DNA of 64,000 nucleotides from Burkholderiales bacterium (lineage in GTDB: Bacteria > Pseudomonadota > Gammaproteobacteria > Burkholderiales > SG8-39): NCBI GenBank assembly GCA_027493935.1, contig JAOSJV010000010.1, positions 186,001-250,000 on the forward strand, given 5' to 3'. Below, piece after piece: positions 43,991 to 55,589 of the stretch. How positions within the stretch are numbered: the stretch's first letter is position 1; each line of letters starts with the position of its first letter. The notes under the pieces are model-generated. The model worked only from the letters and a program-made list of their open reading frames with translations, was not told the origin of the DNA and did not search any database. A program made the position numbers and the translations under genes.

Positions 43991-45004
43991 CTACCTGATC
44001 GGCGGCGCGTACATCAGGCCGCCCTTCGTCCAGAGGTCGTTGATGCCGCGATCGAAGCCGAGCGGCTTCAGGTTCGCATCGAACATCTCGCCGTAATTGC
44101 CGACCAGCTTCACGACGTTGAACGCCCAACGGTTGCCGAGCCCCAGCATCTTGCCGATGTCGCCGCTCGCGCCGACGAAGCGCTGGATCGACGGGCTCGT
44201 GCTGGCAGCGTTCTGCTCGATATTCTTCGACGAGAGGCCGAGCTCCTCGGCCTCGAGCAGCGCGAACAGCGTCCACTTGACGATGTCGAACCACTGGTCG
44301 TCGCCGTGGCGCACGACCGGCCCGAGCGGCTCCTTGGAGATGACCTCGGGCAGGATCACGTGGTCGGCCGGGTTCGGCGCCCGCGAGGCGCGCACCGCCA
44401 CCAGCCCCGAGACGTCGGTCGTGTAGACGTCGCAGCGCCCGGCGAAGTAGGCATTCAGCACCTCCTCGAGCTTCTCGATCACCACCGGCTTGAACGTCAT
44501 GCCGTTGGCGCGGAAGTAGTCGGCGAGGTTGAGCTCGGTCGTGGTGCCCGGCTGGACGCACACCGTGGCGCCGTTCAGCGCCTTGGCGCTCTTCACGCCG
44601 AGCTTGCCCGGCACCATGAAGCCCTGACCATCGTAATAAATCACTCCGGCGAAGTTGAACCCTAGGCTCGAGTCGCGCGCCGCGGTCCAGGTGGTGTTGC
44701 GCGACAGGATGTCGATCTCGCCCGACTGCAGCGCGGTGAACCGCTGCTGCGCGGTGAGCGGCGTGTAGCGCACCTTGGCGGCATCGCCGAAAACCGCGGC
44801 CGCGACCGCGCGGCAGAGATCGACGTCGATGCCTCTCCACTCTCCGCGGGAATCAGGCTGCGAGAAGCCGGCGAGCCCGGTGTTCACGCCGCACTGCACG
44901 TAGCCCTTCGCCTTCACGGCAGCCAGCGTGGTCTGGGCCGCGGCCCGGTCCGGCGCCGCGGCGAGCACGAGCGAAGCGGCCGTGGCGATCAGAAGCGTCC
45001 TCAT
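43991..45004 (-). CDS. aapJ: Amino acid ABC transporter substrate-binding protein
   Basis: TTLAAVKAKGYVQCGVNTGLAGFSQPDSRGEWRGIDVDLCRAVAAAVFGDAAKVRY. Confidence 0.85.
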   Translation of the reverse strand: MRTLLIATAASLVLAAAPDRAAAQTTLAAVKAKGYVQCGVNTGLAGFSQPDSRGEWRGIDVDLCRAVAAAVFGDAAKVRYTPLTAQQRFTALQSGEIDILSRNTTWTAARDSSLGFNFAGVIYYDGQGFMVPGKLGVKSAKALNGATVCVQPGTTTELNLADYFRANGMTFKPVVIEKLEEVLNAYFAGRCDVYTTDVSGLVAVRASRAPNPADHVILPEVISKEPLGPVVRHGDDQWFDIVKWTLFALLEAEELGLSSKNIEQNAASTSPSIQRFVGASGDIGKMLGLGNRWAFNVVKLVGNYGEMFDANLKPLGFDRGINDLWTKGGLMYAPPIR

Positions 45005-45273
45005 TATCGAGCCTCCTCCGGTTGACGGGCGGCCGGCGCACCCCAGCCGGCTGCGGGGCTGCCCCGGCGGGAGCATAGCAGCGTCGGGGTAGCCCGTCGG
45101 CCCCCGCCGACCGCCCGATCTGCGCTCGTCCGGAAACAATCCATTCGGTCTTCCCGGGCTAATGAATCGCCCGCTCGGCGCACTAACGGGTACCTGAGCG
45201 CTGAACGGAACGGTTCTGCGAGGCGCGCAGAAGAAAGCTAAACCCAACCAACCTTATGGATAGGAGTCTTCAA

Positions 45274-45471
45274 ATGAAAGTCAAAGCCCTGATCGCCGCC
45301 CTTGGCCTTGCCGCGGTTGCCCCGCTCGCGAACGCCGACACCGCCCAGCTCGAGCTCCTGCCGCGCGTCGGCGGCGCCGAGATCACCCAGTACGCGCCCG
45401 CGGTCTCCGCGAACGCGACGCTGGACAGCGCGTTCTTCTACGCCAACACCGGCGGCGTGTCGCCCCAGTAA
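45274..45471 (+). CDS. Small secreted protein of 65 aa, copy 1
   Basis: MKVKALIAALGLAAVAPLANADTAQLELLPRVGG...; RBS-like AGGAG upstream; terminator downstream. Confidence 0.7.
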   Translation: MKVKALIAALGLAAVAPLANADTAQLELLPRVGGAEITQYAPAVSANATLDSAFFYANTGGVSPQ

Positions 45472-45493
45472 CTGGGCTGCACCCCCCGAAGAA

Positions 45494-45518
45494 AGCCCGG
45501 CCTCGGTCGGGCTTTTTT
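45494..45518 (+). terminator. Rho-independent terminator after small secreted protein copy 1
   Basis: AAGCCCGGCCTCGGTCGGGCTTTTTT. Confidence 0.8.
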
Positions 45519-45893
45519 GCATCGGCTCGCGACGATGACCGAGTGGACCCGTCACCTGCGCCGCCACAAGCGGCTGCGGCGCCGCCCCGCGCCCGCGCCC
45601 GCACGCTGCGCCCGCGCGCCGGCACGGCTCGCCCGATCACGCCCGCGCTCCCCGCAGTTCGACAAGCCCGCAGTGCTCAAGGCGGCCCCGCCCAGCGCCC
45701 CCGCTGGCGCCGGTTCCCCGCGCCGAGCGCTTCGTGGATCTGCGCTCGTCCGGAAACAATCCATTCGGTCTTCCCGGGCTAATGAATCGCCCGCTCGGCG
45801 CACTAACGGGTACCTGAGCGCTGAACGGAACGGTTCTGCGAGGCGCGCAGAAGAAAGCTAAACCCAACCAACCTTATGGATAGGAGTCTTCAA

Positions 45894-46091
45894 ATGAAAG
45901 TCAAAGCCCTGATCGCCGCCCTTGGCCTTGCCGCGGTTGCCCCGCTCGCGAACGCCGATACCGCCCAGCTCGAGCTCCTGCCGCGCGTCGGCGGCGCCGA
46001 GATCACCCAGTACGCGCCCGCGGTCTCCGCGAACGCGACGCTGGACAGCGCGTTCTTCTACGCCAACACCGGCGGCGTGTCGCCCCAGTAA
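45894..46091 (+). CDS. Small secreted protein of 65 aa, copy 2, identical product
   Basis: Same 65-aa translation as 45274..45471. Confidence 0.7.
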   Translation: MKVKALIAALGLAAVAPLANADTAQLELLPRVGGAEITQYAPAVSANATLDSAFFYANTGGVSPQ

Positions 46092-46113
46092 CTGGGCTGC
46101 ACCCCCCGAAGAA

Positions 46114-46139
46114 AGCCCGGCCTCGGTCGGGCTTTTTTT
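46114..46139 (+). terminator. Rho-independent terminator after small secreted protein copy 2
   Basis: AAGCCCGGCCTCGGTCGGGCTTTTTTT. Confidence 0.8.
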
Positions 46140-46291
46140 GCATCGGCTCGCGACGATGACCGAGTGGACCCGTCACCTGCGCCGCCACAAGCGGCTGCGG
46201 CGCCGGCCCGCGCCCGCGCCCGCACGCTGCGCCTGCGCGCCGGCACGGGCGCCTCGCCGACGCGCGAGGATGCGCAGCGCATAATGATGCG

Positions 46292-46873
46292 GTGAATCGC
46301 ATCCACGCCTACGCTGCCGTGCTGCTGCTTCTGCTCGGGCCGGCCACCGCAGCTTCGGCGCAGGCCGCCGACGCCGTGCTGTCGTTGGCCGAGCTCGCGA
46401 AGCCCGGGCGCGTCCTGGTGTTGCGTCATGCGATCGCGCCGGGCGTGGGCGACCCGGGGCATTTCGTCCTTGGGGACTGCTCGACCCAGCGCAATCTCGA
46501 CGCTGCCGGACGCGCGCAGGCAGCCGAGCTTGGCCGGCGGCTCGCGCGCGCCGGCATCACGCCGGCCAGGGTCTACTCCAGCCAGTGGTGCCGCAGCCTG
46601 GATACCGCACGGCTGCTCGGCCTGGGGCCGGTCGAGGAACTCCCCGCACTCAACTCCTTCTTCGCCCGACCGCAGAACCGCGAGCCGCAGATGTCCGCAC
46701 TGCGTGCGTTCCTCGCCCAGCTACCGGCCGACGGACGGCCGGTCGTGCTGGTGACGCACCAGGTCGTGATCAGCGCGCTCGCCGGACGCAGCCCGGGTTC
46801 GGGCGGCGGCGTCATCCTCGCCCTGGACGGGACGCGCGAACCTCGCGTCCTCGGCGAGCTGGGGGCGAACTGA
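46292..46873 (+). CDS. Histidine phosphatase family protein with signal peptide
   Basis: VLVLRHAIAPGVGDPGHF; VYSSQWCRSLDTARLLGLG; VLVTHQVVISALAG. Confidence 0.85.
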   Translation: MNRIHAYAAVLLLLLGPATAASAQAADAVLSLAELAKPGRVLVLRHAIAPGVGDPGHFVLGDCSTQRNLDAAGRAQAAELGRRLARAGITPARVYSSQWCRSLDTARLLGLGPVEELPALNSFFARPQNREPQMSALRAFLAQLPADGRPVVLVTHQVVISALAGRSPGSGGGVILALDGTREPRVLGELGAN

Positions 46874-47413
46874 CCGCACCTCACCGGCCGACAATCACCC
46901 GCACTTGCCGCTTCCGGGACTGACGAACTCGCCCGTTCCGTCCTCGGGCATGTGCCACAGGCGCGTTTGCGCCCTCGGCTCGCCGCCCTCGTACCGCACG
47001 ACCACCGCCCGGTAGCAGGGCGCGAGCGACTCGAGCGCGATGCGCCGCAGCCCCTCCTCGGACGCGATGCCGAGCGCAATGACCCGTTTGGCTTACCTCC
47101 GCGCCCGCCGTGATCGGCGCGCGCCAGGTCACGAACCCGCGCCCGAGCGCGTGTCCGTCGCGAATTGCCGGCGTCGCACGACAGCGCGGCAGAACGCCGT
47201 CGTTGCCGCAAAGAAGGCGGTGCGAAGCCTCGGTGCTCGCTCGTGCGAGACCTGCCCGCGAACAGCGTCACCGGGCGGCGGGAGGCCAGAGTGCGGTTCC
47301 GTCCCGACTCGACGACTTACTGGCGCCCGCGTTCGCGGCAACGACTCACCGGAAGACCCGGCTTGCGCGGAGATGGCGCCCGCACAGTTTGCCCCCTGCC
47401 GGCGGGCGCTTGG

Positions 47414-49364
<1,951 letters not shown>

Positions 49365-49508
49365 CGTGGGGCGGATCGCGAAGCTGCTGCGCCTTGGTGA
49401 ACTTTCCAGTGTACCGCGACTGCAGTGTCCTTTTCCGGGCCGATTGCCGCGCGTGCGCGCAACTGCTAGGCTTCGAGCGCTTCCGCGGCGCGAGGCACCG
49501 GGTCGGGA

Positions 49509-50699
49509 TGGCCCTTCCAGGCAACACTGTCTACGACGCGCTCGTGGTGGGCGCCGGTCCGGCGGGCGCCCACCTCGCCCGCCTGCTCGCCCGGACCGGG
49601 CGGCGCGTCGCGCTCCTCGACAAGTCGCGCGTCCCGCGAGACAAGACCTGCGGCGGCGGGCTCTCGCGCAAGGCGATCGCGCTCCTCGACTGCGACGTGG
49701 CGCCGACGGCTCACGCGTGGATCAAGGGCGCGATCCTCACTTTCGGCCACCGGCTCACCCGCGTCAGGGAGTTCGAGCAGCCGGCGGGTTGCAACGGAGC
49801 TGCGCAGCGAGTTCGATCATCTTCTGGTCAGGCAGGCCTGCGGCGCCGGCGCGCGGCTGCTCGAGGCGACCGCCTTCCTCGACCTTCGCTTCCGCGGCGA
49901 TCTGGTCGAGGTGACGACGAGCCGCGGCACGCTCGCGTGCCGGCGGGTGTTTGCCGCCGACGGCGTCGCGAGCGCGGTGCGCGCGAAGCTCTTCGGCAGG
50001 CGGGCGGTCGCCTACGTCCCGGCGCTCGAGGCGCTGGTGCGCGTGCCGGCCGCCGCACACGAGCGGTTCGCCGAGCGCGTCGTGCTCGACTTCGGCGGCA
50101 TGCCGCACGGCTACGGCTGGATCTTCCCGAAGCGCGACCACCTCAACGTCGGCGTCTACTCGCCCTTCGGCGGCAGCGCGCTGCGTGCGCACCTCGAGCG
50201 ATTCATGGCGCGCTGCCCCGAGCTCGGCCGCCGCCGCGCCATCGAGCACCGCGGCTTCGCGATCCCGCTGCGCAACGCCGCCGGCGTCTTCGAGCACGGC
50301 CCGGTCGCGCTCGTTGGCGACGCAGCCGGACTCGCCGAGGCGATCTTCGGCGAGGGCATCTACTTCGCGCTCGCGAGCGCGGCGCTCGCGGCGCAGGCCG
50401 AGACCGAGTGCGAGCGCGGCGCGGCGCCGCTTCGCTACAGCGCGCTGCTGCGCGCGCGGCTGCTGCCCGAGCTGCGCGCGGCGTGGTGGCTCGCGCGGCT
50501 CCTTTTCGCCTGCCCCGAGTTCTCGTTCGGCCACCTCGTGCGCAACGACCGCGCGAGCGACCTTTTCGCCGGCGTGATCACCGGCGAGACGCGCTATCGC
50601 GATTGTCTGCGCCAGATCCTGCTCGCGGCGCCGAAGTGGCTGTTCCGGGAGCGGACGCCACATGAGCTTCCCCCGCTCGGGCCCGGCGTGCCCGGTTAG
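49509..50699 (+). CDS. FAD-dependent oxidoreductase, geranylgeranyl reductase-like, one frameshift
   Basis: YDALVVGAGPAGAHLARLLARTGRRVALLDK; GWIFPKRDHLNVGVYS; LVGDAAGLAEAIFGEGIYFAL; shift near 49790. Confidence 0.8.
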   Translation, partial: WPFQATLSTTRSWWAPVRRAPTSPACSPGPGGASRSSTSRASRETRPAAAGSRARRSRSSTATWRRRLTRGSRARSSLSATGSPASGSSSSRRVATELRSEFDHLLVRQACGAGARLLEATAFLDLRFRGDLVEVTTSRGTLACRRVFAADGVASAVRAKLFGRRAVAYVPALEALVRVPAAAHERFAERVVLDFGGMPHGYGWIFPKRDHLNVGVYSPFGGSALRAHLERFMARCPELGRRRAIEHRGFAIPLRNAAGVFEHGPVALVGDAAGLAEAIFGEGIYFALASAALAAQAETECERGAAPLRYSALLRARLLPELRAAWWLARLLFACPEFSFGHLVRNDRASDLFAGVITGETRYRDCLRQILLAAPKWLFRERTPHELPPLGPGVPG

Positions 50700-50893
50700 G
50701 AAACCGCCGGTCCGGTCACCCCCGGACGCGGGGATCCAGGAAAGCGCCGACTGCTCACGGGCGCACGCCCCCCGGCGCGCGCGGGGATGACGGGTTGCCC
50801 GCCGATCAGCGGACTTTCACACGGCCTGTTGCGCGGGAATGACAAGCTCCTCCGCGGTCGGTCTGCTCCGCCTTCGCCGGAACGACGCCCGCC

Positions 50894-53392
50894 TCAGGTG
50901 TTCGAGAGCATCTTGATCAGGTTCGGCATGCCGCTGCCCTGGATGTACGGGTCGCGGCCGAGGTCGGTGCAGTTGCCGAGCAGGATCCGCTTGACGCGCT
51001 CCGGGTAGCCGACGAACTCCTTGCGGATCGAGAGGAAGGCGGCGAGCAGCCCCGCCACGTGCGGCGTCGCCATGCTGGTGCCGCTCATCTCGATGTAGAG
51101 ATCGCGCGCGGTGGGGTTCGCCTTCTTCCTGAACGCGTGGTACGCGGAGAGGACCTGCTCGCCCGGAGCCACCAGGTCGGGCTTGCGCCGCCCGTCGGCG
51201 GTCGGACCGCGCGACGAGAAGAACGACACGCCGTAGGTGTGCGGGCGCGACTTGTGGATCGAGCCGATCGCGATCGCCTCCTCGAGGTTGGCCGGATCGC
51301 CGATCGAGAGATCCATGTTGGCCGGCACCTCGCCACCCTCGGCCTTGAGCAGTGCGTAGCCCTCGTTGCCGGCGGCGAGGCACACGAGCACCCCCTGGTT
51401 CCACAGCCGCCGCAGCTCCTGGCAGAGCGGCGTGTGGCCGCAGCCGTACACGCTCGGGTCGAAGCCGCCGCCGAGGCTCAGGTTGACGCCGTGGACGAGG
51501 AGCTGCCCGGCGCGCTCGTTCAGCTCCGCGACCTTGTCAAGCGCCTTGATGATCCAGGAGTCCTGCCCGTTGCCGCCGTCGTCGAGCACCTTGAAGCCGT
51601 AGAGCTTCGCCTGCGGCGCCATCCCCTGGAGCTCGACCGCGTCGCCGCCCGCCTCGAGCGGCACCTTCATCCGGCCGGCGATGATCCCGGCGACGTGGGT
51701 GCCGTGCCCGTTGCCGTCGAGCGCGGCGAAACCCTGCTCCCCGGGAAGCAGCTCGCGCGCCTCGCCCTGCTGGGTGCAGTCCCACTGCGCCACGACGTTC
51801 GCGAACTCGGCGAAGTGCGGATGATCCGCGCGGATGCCGGTGTCGAGCACCGCCCAGTTGATGCCGCGGCCGGTCGCCTGGTAGCCGATGCTCGCCGGGC
51901 GCGCCTGGATCGTGTGGGTCGACTCGTGGATCAGCGCGCGCTTGCTCGCGTTGCGCCAGACCTTCTCGATCTTGAGGTCGAAGAAGAGCGTGCGCAGGCT
52001 CTCGAGCTCGAGCCGGGTGAGCTTCGCCGCGACGAAACGGCGCATGAGGTCGATCTCGGCCTCGGCCACCGGGTCGCCGGTCGTCTCGACCAGTTGCGCG
52101 ATGGTCGACCGCACGCGCTCACGGATCGCGTCGAGCGAGCCGCCGGCCGACGTTCCGGCATCGGGCGCGCGCAGCTGGATGAGCGTCGGATGCCGCGCCT
52201 CGCGACGCCCGTTCTCGATGTCGCGCACGAGATCCTTCACGAGCACCGCGCGCCCGGTGATCTGGGCGAACGCGTGGCCGACCACCTCGCGCACCGCCTC
52301 GCGCGCGAAGCCGGTGCGCAAGTAGCCGGTCGCCGAGTGCGGATGGCGCGGCGAGTCGGGGTTGAGGCCGACCCCGGCGTGGTTCTCGATCGTGCCGCCC
52401 TCGAAGTCGTTCGAGATGTCCGGGTCGGCCGCGACCGGATCCAGGCGATCGGCGATGTTCACCCAGCGCGCGACGCACTCCGGCACCTCGAGCGGGCCCC
52501 ACTCCTTCAGCACGTCCTGCACCTCGTCGAGGCCGAGCGGCGAGCCGAGCGTCAGGAAGAGGCGCACGTCCGCGTCGGCCCTGGCGAGCCGCCTGAGCAC
52601 GTTGTAGGCGATCATGGTGCCCTGGCTGTGCGCAACGACGACGAACGGCCCGCCGCCCGCGCTCAGCCGGTCGACGAGCGTCTGCTCCATCCTCGCCCGG
52701 CGATCCGGGTGGAACAGGAAATCGTTGACGTCGCGCAGGAACGTGCTCGAGAGAAACCGCGTCACGAGCTTGCGCAGGAACGGCGGCAGCGGAAGGATCT
52801 TCACATGGACGTCGCGCGCCGCGGGTCCGGCCGGCGGCACTGCGCCCGCGAGGATGCGCCCCGAGAGCTTGCGCAGCATGCGCTGCTCGGCCGGATCGGT
52901 CGTGAGCGTGCGGATCTCGGCGTCGAGCGCCGCCGCGGCATCGAACTCGCGCCCCGCGGCGAGCGCGGAGGCCGCGGCGACGCCGCTGCTCGCGCTGCCG
53001 GCGAGCCCGCCTTCGTCCGAGATCGTGTCGCCCGCCGAGCAGTCCTCCGCGAGCGGCTCCGGGTAGTACTCGCGGTTCGCCCAGTACGCCATGCGCGTCC
53101 GGTCGCCCATCTCGACGCCGAAGAGCCCCGTGTCCCACTGGCACTTGAGGATCGAGGCCTCGGGCTTGTTGCCGATGCCGTGAATGAAGATCACCGTCTG
53201 CGCGGCCGGCTGGACCCCCGACTTCACCGTCAGGGGAGCGCGCACCGGCGCCGGCCGGCGTCGAGGCCTTGCGCCGGCGCCGGCCGGCGCCGAGAGCTTC
53301 AAGCGCTCGAGACGCGCGCTCTTCTTGCGTGCTGTGGCCGACTTGCGGGAACCCTTGGCGCTCGATCTCGCGGCGCGCTTTGCCATGGCCAT
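50894..53392 (-). CDS. Alpha/beta-hydrolase (lipase-like) fused to S8 subtilisin-like serine peptidase, 832 aa
   Basis: FIHGIGNKP and VVAHSQGTMIAYN; then VLDTGIRADHP, GHGTHVAGIIAG, SGTSMATPHVAGL in one uninterrupted ORF. Confidence 0.85.
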   Translation of the reverse strand: MAMAKRAARSSAKGSRKSATARKKSARLERLKLSAPAGAGARPRRRPAPVRAPLTVKSGVQPAAQTVIFIHGIGNKPEASILKCQWDTGLFGVEMGDRTRMAYWANREYYPEPLAEDCSAGDTISDEGGLAGSASSGVAAASALAAGREFDAAAALDAEIRTLTTDPAEQRMLRKLSGRILAGAVPPAGPAARDVHVKILPLPPFLRKLVTRFLSSTFLRDVNDFLFHPDRRARMEQTLVDRLSAGGGPFVVVAHSQGTMIAYNVLRRLARADADVRLFLTLGSPLGLDEVQDVLKEWGPLEVPECVARWVNIADRLDPVAADPDISNDFEGGTIENHAGVGLNPDSPRHPHSATGYLRTGFAREAVREVVGHAFAQITGRAVLVKDLVRDIENGRREARHPTLIQLRAPDAGTSAGGSLDAIRERVRSTIAQLVETTGDPVAEAEIDLMRRFVAAKLTRLELESLRTLFFDLKIEKVWRNASKRALIHESTHTIQARPASIGYQATGRGINWAVLDTGIRADHPHFAEFANVVAQWDCTQQGEARELLPGEQGFAALDGNGHGTHVAGIIAGRMKVPLEAGGDAVELQGMAPQAKLYGFKVLDDGGNGQDSWIIKALDKVAELNERAGQLLVHGVNLSLGGGFDPSVYGCGHTPLCQELRRLWNQGVLVCLAAGNEGYALLKAEGGEVPANMDLSIGDPANLEEAIAIGSIHKSRPHTYGVSFFSSRGPTADGRRKPDLVAPGEQVLSAYHAFRKKANPTARDLYIEMSGTSMATPHVAGLLAAFLSIRKEFVGYPERVKRILLGNCTDLGRDPYIQGSGMPNLIKMLSNT

Positions 53393-53615
53393 CCCCCGAA
53401 CTCGAGCGTGGATAGACAGCGACGTGCAAGGTACGATACCACGAGGATGCGCGCCCTCAATCCCGAAAGCATGGTCGCCGTCCCCGCACGAGAACCGCCG
53501 TCATCCCCGCGAACGCGGGGATCCACTGGGCCCTCGACCGGGCCGGAGACGCATTGCGCGCTCCCGCCCCCGACAATCTCCTTCGGGAGCAGGCTTCGCG
53601 AGCGCGACGTACCCT

Positions 53616-53882
53616 TCAAACCCGCTTGCGCCGGTCGGAAAACGCGACCAACTCCGCGCGCACCTCGTCGATGTTCGCCTTGATCCGGGCCCGGACTTCC
53701 TCGGGGACTTCCCGCGTGAGCTCCTCCGCGATCGCGGCTTGCCGCTCGACGCTCGCGAGCAGGTCCCGGCGCAAGCGCTCGATCCTGGCCGCGAGCTCGT
53801 GCAGCGTCGGCTGGCTCGCAATCGTTGCGGCGGCGCCCCGGGGCTCCCCCGGCAGCGCGACGACTTCAGCACGGCGGCGCAT
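53616..53882 (-). CDS. Hypothetical small protein, probable coiled coil
   Basis: LHELAARIERLRRDLLASVERQAAIAEELTREVPEEVRARIKANIDEVRAELVAFSDRRKRV; overlaps the upstream stop. Confidence 0.5.
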   Translation of the reverse strand: MRRRAEVVALPGEPRGAAATIASQPTLHELAARIERLRRDLLASVERQAAIAEELTREVPEEVRARIKANIDEVRAELVAFSDRRKRV

Positions 53883-54181
53883 CAGGCGTACCGCCGGATG
53901 CGCCGGTGGCGGTGCCCGACGGTGGTGAGCGCAGCGTCGCGCGCCATCACCGCGCAGGTGCTCGGTCCCTTGCCGAGCGCGTTCAGCGACGCCTCGCCGA
54001 GCGCGCGCTCGATTCTGCGACGCCCGCGCTCGTCGAGGTAGAAGACGCTCGGACCGCGGGGCTGGTGCTCGGCGCGGCGGAACGCGAGGCGCGTTGCGCG
54101 CCCGGCGTCGTCGATGCCGCGCGGCCTGATGCGCGTGCGCGCATGCGCGGTGCATTGGGGCGGAACACTGCCGGCCTCCAT
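53882..54181 (-). CDS. Hypothetical small protein
   Basis: MEAGSVPPQCTAHARTR...SLNALGKGPSTCAVMARDAALTTVGHRHRRIRRYA; coupled stop/start with the next gene. Confidence 0.4.
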   Translation of the reverse strand: MEAGSVPPQCTAHARTRIRPRGIDDAGRATRLAFRRAEHQPRGPSVFYLDERGRRRIERALGEASLNALGKGPSTCAVMARDAALTTVGHRHRRIRRYA

Positions 54182-54857
54182 GGACGCCTCCCTGCCGAAG
54201 AAGGCTCCCCCTTTTGGCCGGCATTGTAGAGTGGCATTCGCGCCGCGGCCCGGCGAAATTGCGGCTCGACGGCCCAAGCGGATGATTTTCCGGAACCGGT
54301 TGCGAAGTAGTGCGCACGATCGAGCCGTGCCTACGGGGTACCGCACGCATCCCGCCCCTGGCCGCCGTCTGCGGCCCGCACGCGACGCGGTCGAGGAAGT
54401 CTGCCCGGCACGCACCCGCGTCTCACCGATACGTGTCGCCGCAAGGACCTGCGTCCACCCCTAGGACCCGACCGAGCATCGCTCCGACGAAACCTTCGTC
54501 CCCCGGACGCACCGCTTCGGCGGGACGCGGGTTGACGCCCGAGGGATCGCCTGCCTGCTCGCGCGAGGCATCACCTTCCCGCTGCGATGCGGTGCGAGCA
54601 TGCGCAATCAACGGCTTGCCGGATGCCCGGCTTCGCGGAGAAGACTGATGCACAGCGCTCCCAGACGCGATCTCGGCAAGATCGCAGCCCTGCTCCCGAG
54701 GGCGCGACGAATGGAGTCCGACAGCGGTGCGCGCGGCCCGCGCAGCCATTCGGCCGCATCCGCAATCTTGCGAGGAATCCCGCTGGCCGCTCGGCGTCCG
54801 CAGGGCCGCTCGCCGAGCAGCGCAGCGCTCGCCGGCGCGCAAGTACCGCTCGAGGTG

Positions 54858-55589
54858 TCACGCCGCGAGCGCGGTCTGCGCCCGCCAGGGGTCGAACTCC
54901 GGCGGCAGCAGCTCGAGGATCGCCTGCCCCGGCATGCCGTAGACGTCGTAGGTCACGTCGAGCTGCTGGAGCACGCGCACGAAGCGGCGCACCGTGCCCG
55001 GCGCGGCATTCGACTGCGCGCCTCGCCTCGGCAGGCCGCGCGCTCGCTCGAGGTAGAGCCCATTCAGCGCCTCGAGCACGCCGCGGCTCGCGATGAGATC
55101 GGTGCGGCTCGTGATCTCCTGGTACACCTGCTGCTCGACGTGCAGCGGTCCCGAGAGCACGAGGATCGCGTGGCCCCGATGGCGGCGGTAGACCGCATAC
55201 GGCCCGTAGAGCAAGTGCCGGTAGCGATAGCGGAAGCTGAAGTCCGGCACGTGGCGGTAGTCGAGCCCGGGACGGCGCGCACCCTCGGCGCGCGGCGGGC
55301 ACACCTGGTCGAAGTAGTAGAGCGAGAGCCACGCCCACAGGCCGCGGTTGCCCTCCACCTCCTCGGGCGGGAGCGGCGCGAGCCGCCGCCACAGGTACTC
55401 GCCGGCGCTCCAGCGCATCGCGAAGCGCTCGCGCTCGACCGTCGCCTCGGCCGAGAGCGCGGTGCTCGCCTGCGGGTCTTCGAGCAGCGCGGCGGGCGGC
55501 GCCTCGCGCGCCCCCTCGCGCACCCGCGCGAGATAGGCGCGAAACTTCTCGAGCCCCGCCGGCGTGAGCGCGCGCACGAGCTCGGTCAT
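54858..55589 (-). CDS. Hypothetical protein, DUF6339-like
   Basis: YRHLLYGPYAVYRRHRGHAILVLSGPLHVEQQVYQEITSRTDLIASRGVLEALNGLYLERARGLPRRGAQ...LLPPEFDPWR; ATGA overlap with 55589..56362. Confidence 0.6.
   Translation of the reverse strand: MTELVRALTPAGLEKFRAYLARVREGAREAPPAALLEDPQASTALSAEATVERERFAMRWSAGEYLWRRLAPLPPEEVEGNRGLWAWLSLYYFDQVCPPRAEGARRPGLDYRHVPDFSFRYRYRHLLYGPYAVYRRHRGHAILVLSGPLHVEQQVYQEITSRTDLIASRGVLEALNGLYLERARGLPRRGAQSNAAPGTVRRFVRVLQQLDVTYDVYGMPGQAILELLPPEFDPWRAQTALAA

Larger units (their letters stand above)
45117..46248. repeat. Tandem duplication, about 511 bp at 620-bp period, carrying a complete small gene unit
   Basis: 45117-45627 repeats at about 45737-46248; differences include gacacc/gatacc and T6/T7 in the terminator. 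Confidence 0.9.

Noticed and set aside
45117-46248. Repeat considered as assembly duplication artefact
   Set aside because: Not fully excluded, but the copies differ at several positions and sit at different flanking sequence, favouring a real duplication; kept as a finding
46881-47132. Small minus-strand ORF downstream of the histidine phosphatase
   Set aside because: A frame-corrected peptide (IALGIASEEGLRRIALESLAPCYRAVVVRYEGGEPRAQTRLWHMPEDG) looks protein-like, but no family or intact gene could be supported
51059-53683. 874-aa plus-strand ORF
   Set aside because: Antisense shadow of the hydrolase-subtilase gene, which has clear catalytic motifs
54423-54842. ORFs in the gap upstream of the small hypothetical genes
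   Set aside because: No consistent coding signal on either strand
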